Assembly (NCBI RefSeq): GCF_000633415.1
Contig: NZ_AYMV01000022.1
Location: 1-64,000 of the forward strand
DNA length: 64,000 nt
Direction of reading: 5' to 3'
Source: Leucobacter sp. PH1c
GTDB taxonomy: Bacteria; Actinomycetota; Actinomycetes; Actinomycetales; Microbacteriaceae
Shown in pieces: positions 1 to 8,911 of the stretch. Within the stretch, counting starts at the first letter, position 1. Every line of letters begins with the position of its first letter. Under the pieces are notes generated by a model. That model saw only the letters and a list, made by a program, of their open reading frames with translations, searched no databases and was not told the DNA's origin. A program made the translations under genes and the position numbers.

Positions 1-53
1 CCGGGACGTTCTTGGTCTTGTGCGGGCCGCACTGCGGTGCAGGCCCCACCCCG

Positions 54-2495
54 CTAGTGCTTCAAGCGATAGATGAATGCGGCCATGGCCTCGCGAGTGA
101 CCTTCCCCTTCGGGTTGTAGATCCGCTTGCCGTTCTTATTGATCCCGGTGGAGAGGCCCGAGGAGTACATCCAAGTGACCTCCTTGTAGAACTTCTGCCC
201 GGGCTTCATGTCGGCGAACGGGGACGTCTTCGCGCCCGCGTACCGGGACCCTTCAAGCCGGTAGATGAACGCCGCCATCGCCTCGCGGGTCACACTGGAC
301 TTGGGAGCGTAGGTGCGTCCGCCCGCGGTCTTGATACCCGTCGACAGCCCGGACGTGTACATCCAGGCGATCTCCTTGTAGAACTTGTGACTCGTCGGGA
401 CATCCGTGAACGGCGACTTCTTGGGCGCCTGGTAGTTCTTCGGGGCTTCCAGGCGGTAGAGGAACGCGGCCATCGCCTCGCGCGTGACGTTGCTCTTCGG
501 ATCGTACTTGCGCAGCGAACCACCGGCGTTGATGCCCGTCGAGAGCTTCGCTGAGCTCATCCAGTTGATCTCCTTCCCGAACTTGTGCGCGTAGGGCACA
601 TCGATGAACGGGGTGAAGTCGACGCGAACCACCGCGGTGCTCCCCACCGACACAACGGAGACCCGCGCGGTGTTATACCAGGGCGTCGAGTTGGTCCCCG
701 CGCGCATGGTCTGGAATCGCCCCTTGGTTCCGGAGACCGTGTCCCAGATCGGGATCACCGTGCTGGCCTTGGCCGCGGAGGCACCGTAGCCCTGCGCGAA
801 GGGCTTCAGCACGCGCACGCCGCGTTCCTGGTGGTAGTTCAGCCCGTAGTAGTAGTAACTCGCGCCTGGCACCGTGTAGAAGCCCGCGTCCTGCCCGGTC
901 CGGTTCCGATACTCGACATAGAAGGTGCCCCCGGTCGGGCTCTCCACCTTCAGCCCGCGCAGCCCGGAGTTCCCTCCGCCGGGCTGCAGCGTGAACGTCT
1001 GAGAACGCCCGCCCGACGCCTGCACGGTCCGGACCGACCCCGCGGGTGCGATTCCGAGCTGGTGCTTCTGAGAGATCGCCAGCGCGACCGGCTTCGAACC
1101 GCCGAACGATGAGCCCTTGCCCATCACGTTGTAGACATCGCCGTACTCGTCATCCCAGCACGGAGACACCGGGCGGCCGTTGCGCATCTGCGCATCGGTG
1201 ACGTTCCCCGTGCAGATTCGTGAGTTCCCGTGTCCCAGGCCGAGGTTATGCCCGATCTCGTGAGCCAGGAGACCCGTGGTGAGCGAAACGTCTCCCCCAT
1301 CGCGCACGCCCGTGTCGATCCAGACGAGACCGCCGGAGTGCAGCGACCCGATCGTCCCCCAGCCTGCAACGTTGCCGGAGAGCGCGCCGCAGTCGTCGTC
1401 GACGACGACAACGAGGTGACGGCCGGACTTCAGGTACGAATCCGGATTCTTCCCGAAGGCCCGTGCACCCTGCGTCCAGAGGTTGTCGGTGTACCGCGCG
1501 TCGCAGCGCAGCGTCCGGCTGTTCCCGGTGGGGGCTTTGCGCTTCTGCGCGCTCAGCGGCATTCCGGAAATCGCCCCGTTGCTCTGACCGTTCCAGTAGA
1601 TGCTCGTGTCTGCGACCAGCTTCTTGAGGCTTGCATCCGAGGGATTCCCGCCGCCCGTGAAGAAGATGAGGTCGACGCCGTGCGACTTCTTCGCGGGAGC
1701 GGCTGCGACATCCGCGTTCGGCAGCGCGCTGCCGACCACCCCTGCCACCGGCCCGGCCCCGGCCTCCGCCTGCGTCGCCGCCTCGATCGCGTCCTCTACT
1801 GCGACCGGCCCGCTCTCGGAGATCTCGGCCTCCACCGCGGCCTGCGCCGTGGCGTCCAGCGTCAGCGTCCCTTCGAAGCGATCACCGCTCAGTGCCTCCG
1901 CGCCGACGAGTGCGGGATCAATCTCCACGAGCGGACCGCTGTCCGTCGCGACCAGCACGCGTCCCGGCGTGAGCTCGGCCCCCTCGTGCTCCTCCTCAGG
2001 TTCCGCGCTCCCCCCGGTGCTCCACGCCGACTCGCCGAAGCCAGGGTGCGCACCCTCGCTCGAGACGATCGCCAGGGTGCCGGATACCGGCAGGATCTCC
2101 GGAACTTCTGTCAGCAGCTCGCTCTCGGATTCTGCGGCGTCATCGTCCTCGGTCGGCAGCTCCCCTGCCGGAGCGGTTTCACGCTCTGCAGGATCGCCCT
2201 CTCCCTCGGAATCCTCGGGGTCCACGGGCAAAGTTCCCTCACCAGTGCCCGCTCCGCCCGGATCTGCGGGATCAGGCCCGGTCTCGTCAGGCCGGGGAGT
2301 CTCGCCGTTCGGCTCAGTTCCTTCCGGGGCGGTCTCGCCGGGCTCGGTCGCACTCGGGTCATTCGCGGGGTCCTGAATGAGCGCATCGGGAGACGGGGGT
2401 GCGAGTGGCCCGGTCACCGCGACGGCGGGACTCGCGCTGAGCGCTACCCCGATCGCGAGAGCCACTCCGAGGAGGGTTTTCAGAGGTGAACGCAC
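54..2495 (-). CDS. Secreted metzincin-like metalloprotease with three SLH-type repeats
   Basis: This 813-aa exported protein probably cleaves proteins at the cell surface. Residues 1-26 form a Sec signal peptide ending in ASPAVA. An acidic Pro/Glu-rich linker follows to about residue 130. The zinc-binding motif HEIGHNLGLGH lies at 412-422, and the MG of a Met-turn-like NVMG is at 458, which together define a metzincin-type zinc protease. The last ~185 residues are three ~60-aa SLH-like repeats, each ending in (T)REAMAAF(L/I)YRL, expected to bind wall polymer. The start is GTG at 2495, preceded by GAAAGGAAG. It lies directly downstream of a same-strand paralogue. Substrate is unknown; the protease call rests on the motif and the repeat call on resemblance to PF00395. 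Confidence 0.85.
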   Translation of the reverse strand: MRSPLKTLLGVALAIGVALSASPAVAVTGPLAPPSPDALIQDPANDPSATEPGETAPEGTEPNGETPRPDETGPDPADPGGAGTGEGTLPVDPEDSEGEGDPAERETAPAGELPTEDDDAAESESELLTEVPEILPVSGTLAIVSSEGAHPGFGESAWSTGGSAEPEEEHEGAELTPGRVLVATDSGPLVEIDPALVGAEALSGDRFEGTLTLDATAQAAVEAEISESGPVAVEDAIEAATQAEAGAGPVAGVVGSALPNADVAAAPAKKSHGVDLIFFTGGGNPSDASLKKLVADTSIYWNGQSNGAISGMPLSAQKRKAPTGNSRTLRCDARYTDNLWTQGARAFGKNPDSYLKSGRHLVVVVDDDCGALSGNVAGWGTIGSLHSGGLVWIDTGVRDGGDVSLTTGLLAHEIGHNLGLGHGNSRICTGNVTDAQMRNGRPVSPCWDDEYGDVYNVMGKGSSFGGSKPVALAISQKHQLGIAPAGSVRTVQASGGRSQTFTLQPGGGNSGLRGLKVESPTGGTFYVEYRNRTGQDAGFYTVPGASYYYYGLNYHQERGVRVLKPFAQGYGASAAKASTVIPIWDTVSGTKGRFQTMRAGTNSTPWYNTARVSVVSVGSTAVVRVDFTPFIDVPYAHKFGKEINWMSSAKLSTGINAGGSLRKYDPKSNVTREAMAAFLYRLEAPKNYQAPKKSPFTDVPTSHKFYKEIAWMYTSGLSTGIKTAGGRTYAPKSSVTREAMAAFIYRLEGSRYAGAKTSPFADMKPGQKFYKEVTWMYSSGLSTGINKNGKRIYNPKGKVTREAMAAFIYRLKH

Positions 2496-2533
2496 AGAGC
2501 TTCCTTTCGAGGGGGTCGGGTTTACCCGGAATT

Positions 2534-2539
2534 ACCCTA
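2534..2539 (-). promoter_or_regulatory. Candidate -10 box TAGGGT
   Basis: TAGGGT on the minus strand would give a leader of about 30 nt ahead of the GTG at 2495. No good -35 is visible, so this only suggests that the first SLH protease has its own promoter in the 157-bp gap after its paralogue. Confidence 0.3.
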
Positions 2540-2652
2540 TGCGCTCACGGCGTTCTTTCAGAAACCCGCGAGGAAACATCGCACGCTCTTCGCTGCTCGC
2601 GAGCCCAACTCCTCACGCCACACGAACGTCCGGGGCACCCCCTGGCGAGCGC

Positions 2653-5316
2653 TCAGCGCGCATCCAAGCGGTAGAGGAACGCGGCCATTGCTTCCCGGGT
2701 CACACTCGCCTGAGGCGCGTAGCCCCGCTGCCCACCAGGAAGCGCGTTCCCAGTGCTGATGCCGCGCTCGCGCATCCATGAGATCTCGCGTGCGAACCGA
2801 TGATTGGCCGGGACGTCCTGGAATGGAGCTGACCGAGGAGCACTCAGCGCTGCTCCCTCCGACCGCGCGAGGAACGCCGCCATGGCTTCGCGCGAGACGG
2901 GGCGACTCGGAAGATACTTCGGTTTGCCCCGGGGCTGCGTGATCCCCGTTGAAATACCGCGCTCATACATCCACGCGATCTCTCGATAGAACTGGTGCGA
3001 GACCGGCACATCGGCGAACGGCGACACCGCAGGTGCCGCGTAGCCGCTGGGGGCCGCCCGCCGGAACAGGAAGGCAGCCATGGCCGCGCGCGACACTGGG
3101 GCCTTCGGTTGGTAGGCGCGCGCGCCTCCCCCCGCCGCCACCCCCGTGCTGAGCCCGCTCGAGTGCATCCACACGATCTCCGTAGCGAATGGTGCAGAGG
3201 CCGCCACATCTACGAACGGCATGAACTCGATCTTCACCCGCGCGCTCGCCGCGCTCGTGGAGACGACGCTCACGCGCACCGAGCTGTTCCACGGGCTCGC
3301 CGTCCGGCCGGCGCGGGCGGTTTGGAAGAGCCCCGTCGCCCCGAGCTGCGCGTCCCGCACCGACACGACGGTGCTGCCGAAGCGGTGCGTGCCATCCGCG
3401 TTGCGGCCGGAGTCGGCGTCCCCCTTGACGATCCGCACCCCCGCCGCCGTATAGTGCTCGCCCGGAGCGAGCCCCGTCGCGTACACCCGCCCCGCGGCGA
3501 GGCCCATGCTCGCATCCTGGCCCGTCATCGCCCGGTACTCGACGTAGAACGTGCCGCCGCGATCCCCCTCGATCCGGAGCCCGCGCACCCCGGTCGCACT
3601 CCCCGCTGCCGCGAGCGTGATCGTCTGCGTCGCCCCACCCGAGGCGCGCACCGCGCGGATCGCCCCGGCGGGCACGACCCCCAGTGCATCGCGCTGCGCC
3701 GCGGTGAGGGCGGGCGGGCGGCGACCGCCCGACCAGGCGCCGATCCCCATGACGTTGAAGGGATCGCCGTACTCGACGTCCGCGCAGGGGGCGACCGGTG
3801 CGCCGCCGCGCACCGCCGCATCCGTCGCGCTGCCCGAGCAGACACGGGACTTCCCGTGGCCGAGCCCCAGATTGTGGCCAATCTCGTGCGCGACCATTCC
3901 CGTCGCGGCGCTCAGCGGCAAGCCCGCGCGGTGGCGCGCGCCGAGGTCGACCCAGCTCAGCCCGCCGCTGTGCAGCGTGCCGTAGCTCCCCCACCCGCTC
4001 GAGTGCTGCGACAGCGCCCCGCAGCCGTCGTCGACGAGCACGATCAAGTGCCGCGCCGATCCGATGTAGCTGCTCGTGCTGCGGCCGAACTGCTGCGCTG
4101 CGTCGCTCCAGAGCCGCTGCAGGTACTTCGGGTCGCAGCGCGCTGCGCGGTCCCCGGCGAAGGTGGCGACCCGCTTCACCGCGTTGACGGTGATCCCGCT
4201 GACCGCGCCGTTCGTCTGGCCCGCCCAGTAGTCTCCCGCGTCGCGCACCAGCTGCGTGAGCTCAGCGGTGGACGGCGCTCCGCCCCCGGTGTAGAAGGCC
4301 ACGTCGGCGGTATGGGCGCGCGGTGCCGTGCCGCTGCCAGTGCCCGAGCCGGGGATGACGAGACCCCCGATCGTGACGTTGCCTCCGAGGTTCAGGGCCG
4401 CGACCGTCACTGCGGCGGTGGCTTCTGGGCTGAGCGCGTCTGGGCTGAGCGCGTCTGGGCTGAGCTCGTCAGGGCTGAGCGCGTCATTGCTGAGCGCGTC
4501 CGCGGTCAGTTCAGTCGCGGTCGGATCGCCCGGGAGCGGCTCGTTCCGCGCGCGCTCCTCCGTGCCCGCTTCCGTGGGCGGCGGCTCCGGCTGCGTCGCC
4601 GCGGGCAGGTCCTCCGGCGCGAGCGCCGCGACCGCTTCCGTGGCCACGGCCGCCTGCTGCTCCGGTGCGGGATCGAGCACGAGCTCGCCCGTGACACGCT
4701 CGCCCGCCGCAGCCGCCGCGAGCCCGTCGACGGGGAGCTCGAGGATCGGGCCGACGTCCGTCGCGATGAGGCGCTGCTCTTCGGCGAGCGGGGCCGCGGC
4801 CGCGGGTGTGTCCCCTGCGACCGGCGCGCTGCCGCCCTCCGCCGCGACCACCACCACCGTCCCGTCGAGCGGGAGCGCCTCGGGGAGCGCGCCCAGGAGG
4901 CGCGCCGCAGGGTCCTCGGCGACGGGGTCCGCGGCCACCGGCTCGGCTCCGGGAACCGGGTCGGCGGGGCCCGGAACAGCGGCCTCTGTGGGACGGGGGT
5001 CAGCGGGACCGGGATCGGGGTCGGGGTCGCCCGTGGCGGGATCTCCGTCGGGCGCGGGGTCCCCCGGCGGTTCGGTCCCCGGGTGTCCGGGTTCACTCGT
5101 TCCCGGCTCCGCCGTTCCCGGCGCCGCCGTCCCAGGTTCCGGCGCCCCCGGCTCCGTCGTCCCCGGCTCCGTCGTGCCCGCCGCGGCCGACAACGTGCCG
5201 GGCACGCGTCCGTCCGACTCGCCGTCCGCGGCCTGCGCCGGCGGCACGCCGACCCCGCCAAGGGCGAGCGCCAGCGCAAGCAGGGCGACTCCGGGTGAGC
5301 TCCGCAGGATTCGCAT
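2653..5316 (-). CDS. Secreted metzincin-like metalloprotease with three SLH-type repeats (paralogue)
   Basis: This 887-aa protein is a diverged duplicate of its downstream neighbour and has the same order of parts. It has a signal peptide (about residues 1-30, ending PAQAA), a long Pro/Thr/Glu linker rich in PGT(T/A)EPG repeats, and HEIGHNLGLGH at 477-487 with a following NVMG Met-turn. Three SLH-like repeats with SREAMAAFL or TREAMAAFLYRL blocks end the protein. ATG at 5316 is chosen because GGAGGG (complement of 5323-5328) sits six bases upstream; an in-frame start 21 nt further out has no such site. A pentapeptide array (consensus DALSP) lies between linker and protease domain. Role is inferred as surface-anchored proteolysis. 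Confidence 0.85.
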   Translation of the reverse strand: MRILRSSPGVALLALALALGGVGVPPAQAADGESDGRVPGTLSAAAGTTEPGTTEPGAPEPGTAAPGTAEPGTSEPGHPGTEPPGDPAPDGDPATGDPDPDPGPADPRPTEAAVPGPADPVPGAEPVAADPVAEDPAARLLGALPEALPLDGTVVVVAAEGGSAPVAGDTPAAAAPLAEEQRLIATDVGPILELPVDGLAAAAAGERVTGELVLDPAPEQQAAVATEAVAALAPEDLPAATQPEPPPTEAGTEERARNEPLPGDPTATELTADALSNDALSPDELSPDALSPDALSPEATAAVTVAALNLGGNVTIGGLVIPGSGTGSGTAPRAHTADVAFYTGGGAPSTAELTQLVRDAGDYWAGQTNGAVSGITVNAVKRVATFAGDRAARCDPKYLQRLWSDAAQQFGRSTSSYIGSARHLIVLVDDGCGALSQHSSGWGSYGTLHSGGLSWVDLGARHRAGLPLSAATGMVAHEIGHNLGLGHGKSRVCSGSATDAAVRGGAPVAPCADVEYGDPFNVMGIGAWSGGRRPPALTAAQRDALGVVPAGAIRAVRASGGATQTITLAAAGSATGVRGLRIEGDRGGTFYVEYRAMTGQDASMGLAAGRVYATGLAPGEHYTAAGVRIVKGDADSGRNADGTHRFGSTVVSVRDAQLGATGLFQTARAGRTASPWNSSVRVSVVSTSAASARVKIEFMPFVDVAASAPFATEIVWMHSSGLSTGVAAGGGARAYQPKAPVSRAAMAAFLFRRAAPSGYAAPAVSPFADVPVSHQFYREIAWMYERGISTGITQPRGKPKYLPSRPVSREAMAAFLARSEGAALSAPRSAPFQDVPANHRFAREISWMRERGISTGNALPGGQRGYAPQASVTREAMAAFLYRLDAR
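4426..4500. repeat. 15-bp coding tandem repeat, five copies
   Basis: Five tandem copies of TGGGCTGAGCGCGTC (plus-strand reading, last copies diverged) encode the DALSP/DELSP pentapeptides of the larger SLH protease. The unit is a multiple of three, so copy-number change would keep the frame. Confidence 0.9.
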
Positions 5317-5392
5317 ACACGTCCCTCCGCACCGCAACGGCCAGATGTGCGCCCCAGCATAAGTCCTGATGAGAGCGCTGTGTAGTCTCGTT

Positions 5393-5421
5393 TTGCGAGC
5401 AATGTAGGTGTACGCTATGTC
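5393..5421 (+). promoter_or_regulatory. Candidate promoter for the AGCS symporter
   Basis: TTGCGA (5393-5398) and TATGTC (5416-5421) are 17 bp apart in the 229-bp gap between the divergent SLH protease and the symporter. A second possible -10 is TACAGT at 5477-5482. Neither is strong. I see no recognisable riboswitch in the gap. Confidence 0.25.
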
Positions 5422-5545
5422 CTTGCTTTTCTTCGCCCCACCCGCGCGAGGGCTGCGGGAAGCCCCTGATTCCTGCTACAGTCGCCCGCAACCATGGCCG
5501 GGCACAACCCGGCTCCGCGACGACGCGAAGGGCTCAGGTACTCCC

Positions 5546-7111
5546 GTGACTGATCAGTTGCAGAGCATTCTCGATTCCATCGGAGGGGTGATCTGGGGGC
5601 CATTCGTCCTGATCCCGCTCCTGTTCCTCACCGGCCTCTACCTCACGATCCGGCTCGGGGGCATCCAGTTCCTCCGACTCGGAGCGGCCCTCAACCTCGG
5701 CATCATCCGTCGCCGGGATCCGGGATCGAGCGGGGACATCTCCCAGTTCCAGGCGCTCACGACCGCCCTGGCGGCCACCGTCGGCACGGGCAACATCGTG
5801 GGCGTCGCCACGGCCATCGGCATCGGCGGCCCCGGCGCACTGTTCTGGATGTGGGTGACGGGCCTCCTCGGCATGGCCTCCAAGTACACCGAGGCGTTCC
5901 TCGGCGTGCGCTTCCGACAGGCGGACAGCAAGGGCGAGCGCAACGGCGGCCCCCAGTACTACCTCGAGAAGGGCATCCGCGGCCCGCTCGGGAAGATCCT
6001 CGCCTGGTCGTTCACCATCTTCGCCGTGTTCGCCTGCTTCGGCATCGGCAACCTCACGCAGTCGAACTCGATCTCCGCGAACGTCGAGCACAGCTTCGGC
6101 ATCCCCACGTGGGCCACGGGCGTTGTCCTCACCGTCTTCGTGCTCGTCGTGCTCGTCGGCGGCATCAAGTCGATCGGCAAGGTGACCGCCGGCTTCGTGC
6201 CGATCATGATCGTGTTCTACGTCGTCGCCGCGCTCTACATCCTCTTCGCCAACATCGGAGACGTCCCCGCGGCAATCGGCCTCGTGTTCGCCGACGCGTT
6301 CACGGGCACGGCGGCGGCCGGCGGCTTCGCGGGATCCGTGTTCATCATCGCGATCCAGTACGGCTTCGCGCGCGGCATCTTCTCGAACGAGTCGGGCATG
6401 GGCTCCGCGGCGATCGCCGCGGCCGCGGCGCAGACGAGCCACCCCGTACGCCAGGGCCTTGTCTCGATGACGCAGACGTTCATCGACACCATCATCGTGG
6501 TGACCATGACGGGCCTCGTGATCATCACCACGGGAACGTACACCTCCATCGACCCGGAGACCGGGGAGCAATTGTCGCCTGCGCTCATGACCGGGCAAGC
6601 GTTCTCGAACGGACTCCCCGGGGAATGGGGGCACTGGATCGTGACGATCGGACTCGTGATGTTCGCCGCCTCGACGATCCTCGGCTGGGCCTACTACGGC
6701 GAGCGGAACATCGTGCGCATCTTCGGCCGCCGCATCGTGACCCCGTTCCGCATCGTGTTCTCGCTCATCGTCTTCGTGGGAGCGACCACGCAGCTCGCCA
6801 TCGCGTGGTCCTTCTCGGACATGATGAACGGCCTGATGGCGATCCCGAACCTCATCGGGCTCATCATCCTGTCCGGCCTCGTCGCCCGCGAGACGCGCGC
6901 GTATCTCCGCTTCGATCCGAAGCTGCGCGCCAGCTCGGCGGAGATCGAGCAGGCACTCGCGGACGAGCCCGGGTACCAGGCCTGGCGCGCCCGCGAGGCA
7001 GAGCTCGACCTCCAGAGCGGACACTCGCCGCAGCGCCCGGCCACGCACCAGATCGACGCGATCGGGCTCGACGCCGAGGAACCCGACGATCTCCCGGCGC
7101 CCCGGCGCTAG
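5546..7111 (+). CDS. Alanine/glycine:cation symporter (AGCS family)
   Basis: This 521-aa multi-pass membrane protein should import alanine or glycine with Na+ or H+. It has the family's hallmark blocks: GGPGALFWMWVTGLLGMASKYTEA early in the protein and the NESGMGSAAIAAAAA loop in the middle, with about ten hydrophobic segments. The open frame extends upstream to 5408, but that part is not membrane-like; GTG at 5546, just before TDQLQSILD and after GAAGG, gives a protein of normal family length. A hydrophilic tail of ~60 residues follows the last membrane segment. Its TAG overlaps, on the opposite strand, the stop codon of the convergent sigma-factor gene within CTAG. Confidence 0.88.
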   Translation: MTDQLQSILDSIGGVIWGPFVLIPLLFLTGLYLTIRLGGIQFLRLGAALNLGIIRRRDPGSSGDISQFQALTTALAATVGTGNIVGVATAIGIGGPGALFWMWVTGLLGMASKYTEAFLGVRFRQADSKGERNGGPQYYLEKGIRGPLGKILAWSFTIFAVFACFGIGNLTQSNSISANVEHSFGIPTWATGVVLTVFVLVVLVGGIKSIGKVTAGFVPIMIVFYVVAALYILFANIGDVPAAIGLVFADAFTGTAAAGGFAGSVFIIAIQYGFARGIFSNESGMGSAAIAAAAAQTSHPVRQGLVSMTQTFIDTIIVVTMTGLVIITTGTYTSIDPETGEQLSPALMTGQAFSNGLPGEWGHWIVTIGLVMFAASTILGWAYYGERNIVRIFGRRIVTPFRIVFSLIVFVGATTQLAIAWSFSDMMNGLMAIPNLIGLIILSGLVARETRAYLRFDPKLRASSAEIEQALADEPGYQAWRAREAELDLQSGHSPQRPATHQIDAIGLDAEEPDDLPAPRR

Positions 7112-7677
7112 CGAGGTGCCCTTCGGCCCCGGACATCCTCCGGGGCCGAACGGTACTCGATCTCTGCGCGCAGTCGTTTACGGCATCGAGCGAGCCGAGT
7201 CCGCACCGCTTCAGGAGAGCAACCGAGCGCTCTCGCAACCTCAGTGGACGGAAGCCCCTCCCAATAGGTCAGCCAGATCAGCACCCGTTCAGCCTCGGGA
7301 AGCGCGCGAACCGCGGCGCGGAGCTCCACGTACGCGGCAATGCACGACGTCTCCGCGGAGGCAGAGGCGGGTTCCCGCCCCATGCGCTCGACACGCGAGC
7401 GCACTCGTTCACGCGAGCGGAGCTCCGCTCCGATCGAGTGCCGAAGCGCACCGAACAGCCAGGCCTGCGCGCACTTCGGGTCCAGCTCCTCACGCCGACG
7501 CCACGCCGCGAGCGCGGTGCGCCCGACCGCGTCCTCCGCATCTTCGGCATTCCCTAGACTGCGCAGCGCGACCCAGAGCAGGGCACCACGGGCCTGCTCG
7601 ATCGCACGGATCAGTTCGCAGTGGGATCTGCCATCGACCCGACGGCGCGCAGAGGGTTCCCGAGTGAGGGCAGCCAC
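7108..7677 (-). CDS. RNA polymerase sigma factor, ECF-like sigma-70 family
   Basis: This 189-aa protein has a sigma region-2-like N-terminal half (around NAEDAEDAVGRTALAAWRR) and a clear region 4 near 115-165 (LPEAERVLIWLTYWEGLPSTEVARALGCSPEAVRTRL-type helix-turn-helix). It should direct RNA polymerase to a small regulon. No anti-sigma gene lies beside it. It follows the ABC-exporter operon with a 91-bp gap that contains a possible -10 TACACT (complement of 7723-7728), so it may be transcribed separately or with the operon. The GTG start at 7677 lacks a good ribosome site, so the start is uncertain. Its stop overlaps the convergent symporter stop. Confidence 0.75.
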   Translation of the reverse strand: MAALTREPSARRRVDGRSHCELIRAIEQARGALLWVALRSLGNAEDAEDAVGRTALAAWRRREELDPKCAQAWLFGALRHSIGAELRSRERVRSRVERMGREPASASAETSCIAAYVELRAAVRALPEAERVLIWLTYWEGLPSTEVARALGCSPEAVRTRLARCRKRLRAEIEYRSAPEDVRGRRAPR

Positions 7678-7768
7678 GACCGGTCCAATCGTCAGGCCCC
7701 ATCCGTCCGAAGATGTGTCGCCAGTGTACGAGTGAATGCCGCGCGGTGAGTGGTGCGTCGAGGGCTAC

Positions 7769-8911
7769 TTAGTACCGCATCACGGATGACAGGTCTCGAC
7801 GCGAGGAGCTGACCGCGGGGACGATACTCGCGGCAAGCGCAGCGCCCGCAGAGACCCCGAAGCTCACCGCCCCAATCGCCGGGGAGAAGTCCGGCGCCGC
7901 AACACCTGCCGGGATATCGAACGCTTCCAGGATGACGGGGAAGAGCGCCCAGGAGCACCCGTACGCGATCACTGCTGAGACGCACGCGATCAGTTGCGAC
8001 TCCCCCAGCGTCACCAGCGCGATCTGCACCCGGGACGCGCCGAACACCCGCCGGAGCGAGAATTCACGCGCTCTGGCCCGGCTCGTGGCGAGTCCGAGAT
8101 TCACCGCGCCCAGCAGCGTCGAGGCCACGCTCAGCCCGCCGAGGGCGAGGAGCACCCGTGAGGTCGCGGCGAGTTCCTCCGCGAGCTGCCCCACCGTGTC
8201 GATCCGCTCAACTTCGTCGGCCGCGCCCGGCACCCCGAACGACGCGAGTTCACGGGCGGCACGCGACACCGAATCTGTCGTGAGCGTCGGGCCACTCAGC
8301 ACAATGTACGTGCGCGCCGAACGCTGCGCGGTCCACAGTGGCTCGGCTATCGGAACGTAGATCCGTGGGATCGGAGCACCGTCGCGGAGCTCGCCCGACA
8401 CGTGCACTCCGGTGCGATCGGCCACCAGACGCAGTTCGGCGCGACGTTCGCCGCGAAGCATCTCTGCCGCACGGTCATTGACCACCACGCGTGGTGCGAC
8501 TCCACTGAGTCCAGTCCCCCAGTTTCCCGAGACGAGCGCCAGCGGAAAGATCTTCATGTACGCGTCGTCGACGAACACGAGGTCGACGAGCGCATCGCCG
8601 CGAGCGCTTCGGAGGCCTGCCTCAGGGATCCACACCTCAGCGGCAACCGCAGACGCTGCCGATCGGGCGGCGAGGAAGTCGCCGTAGCTCCGCAGTTCCT
8701 CGGCGGACTGCAGCCCACCGACGAGCACACGAACAGTCGTGGACGGCCCCCCACCGAACAACGCACGTTGCTGCACGGTCTCGCCGAGCACCGCGCTCGC
8801 GGCGACGACCGAGACGAGGCCCAGCATGCCGAGCGTCAAAGCGAGCGCCGAGAGCAGGCTCCGGACCGGCTCGCCACGAGCAGTCTGCCAGATCACCACG
8901 AGCGTTCTCAC
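7769..8911 (-). CDS. ABC transporter permease, FtsX/MacB type
   Basis: This 380-aa membrane protein has the FtsX/MacB layout: one N-terminal membrane helix (about 20-45), a large extracytoplasmic domain (about 50-245), and three C-terminal helices. The stretch SRARAREFSLRRVFGASRVQ before the last helices is typical of the coupling region of this family. GTG at 8911 overlaps the upstream ATPase stop by 4 nt (GTGA), and GAGGT precedes it. With the ATPase and adaptor encoded just upstream it should form a mechanotransmission-type exporter or lipoprotein/peptide-handling complex. Substrate unknown. Confidence 0.82.
   Translation of the reverse strand: MRTLVVIWQTARGEPVRSLLSALALTLGMLGLVSVVAASAVLGETVQQRALFGGGPSTTVRVLVGGLQSAEELRSYGDFLAARSAASAVAAEVWIPEAGLRSARGDALVDLVFVDDAYMKIFPLALVSGNWGTGLSGVAPRVVVNDRAAEMLRGERRAELRLVADRTGVHVSGELRDGAPIPRIYVPIAEPLWTAQRSARTYIVLSGPTLTTDSVSRAARELASFGVPGAADEVERIDTVGQLAEELAATSRVLLALGGLSVASTLLGAVNLGLATSRARAREFSLRRVFGASRVQIALVTLGESQLIACVSAVIAYGCSWALFPVILEAFDIPAGVAAPDFSPAIGAVSFGVSAGAALAASIVPAVSSSRRDLSSVMRY

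Noticed and set aside
1-53. Gene fragment or terminator at the left edge
   Set aside because: Only 53 bases, with an imperfect GC-rich inverted repeat (around GTGC...GCAC); too little to call.
5317-5545. Riboswitch upstream of the amino-acid symporter
   Set aside because: I could not find a convincing glycine or other aptamer core; only weak promoter-like elements are visible.
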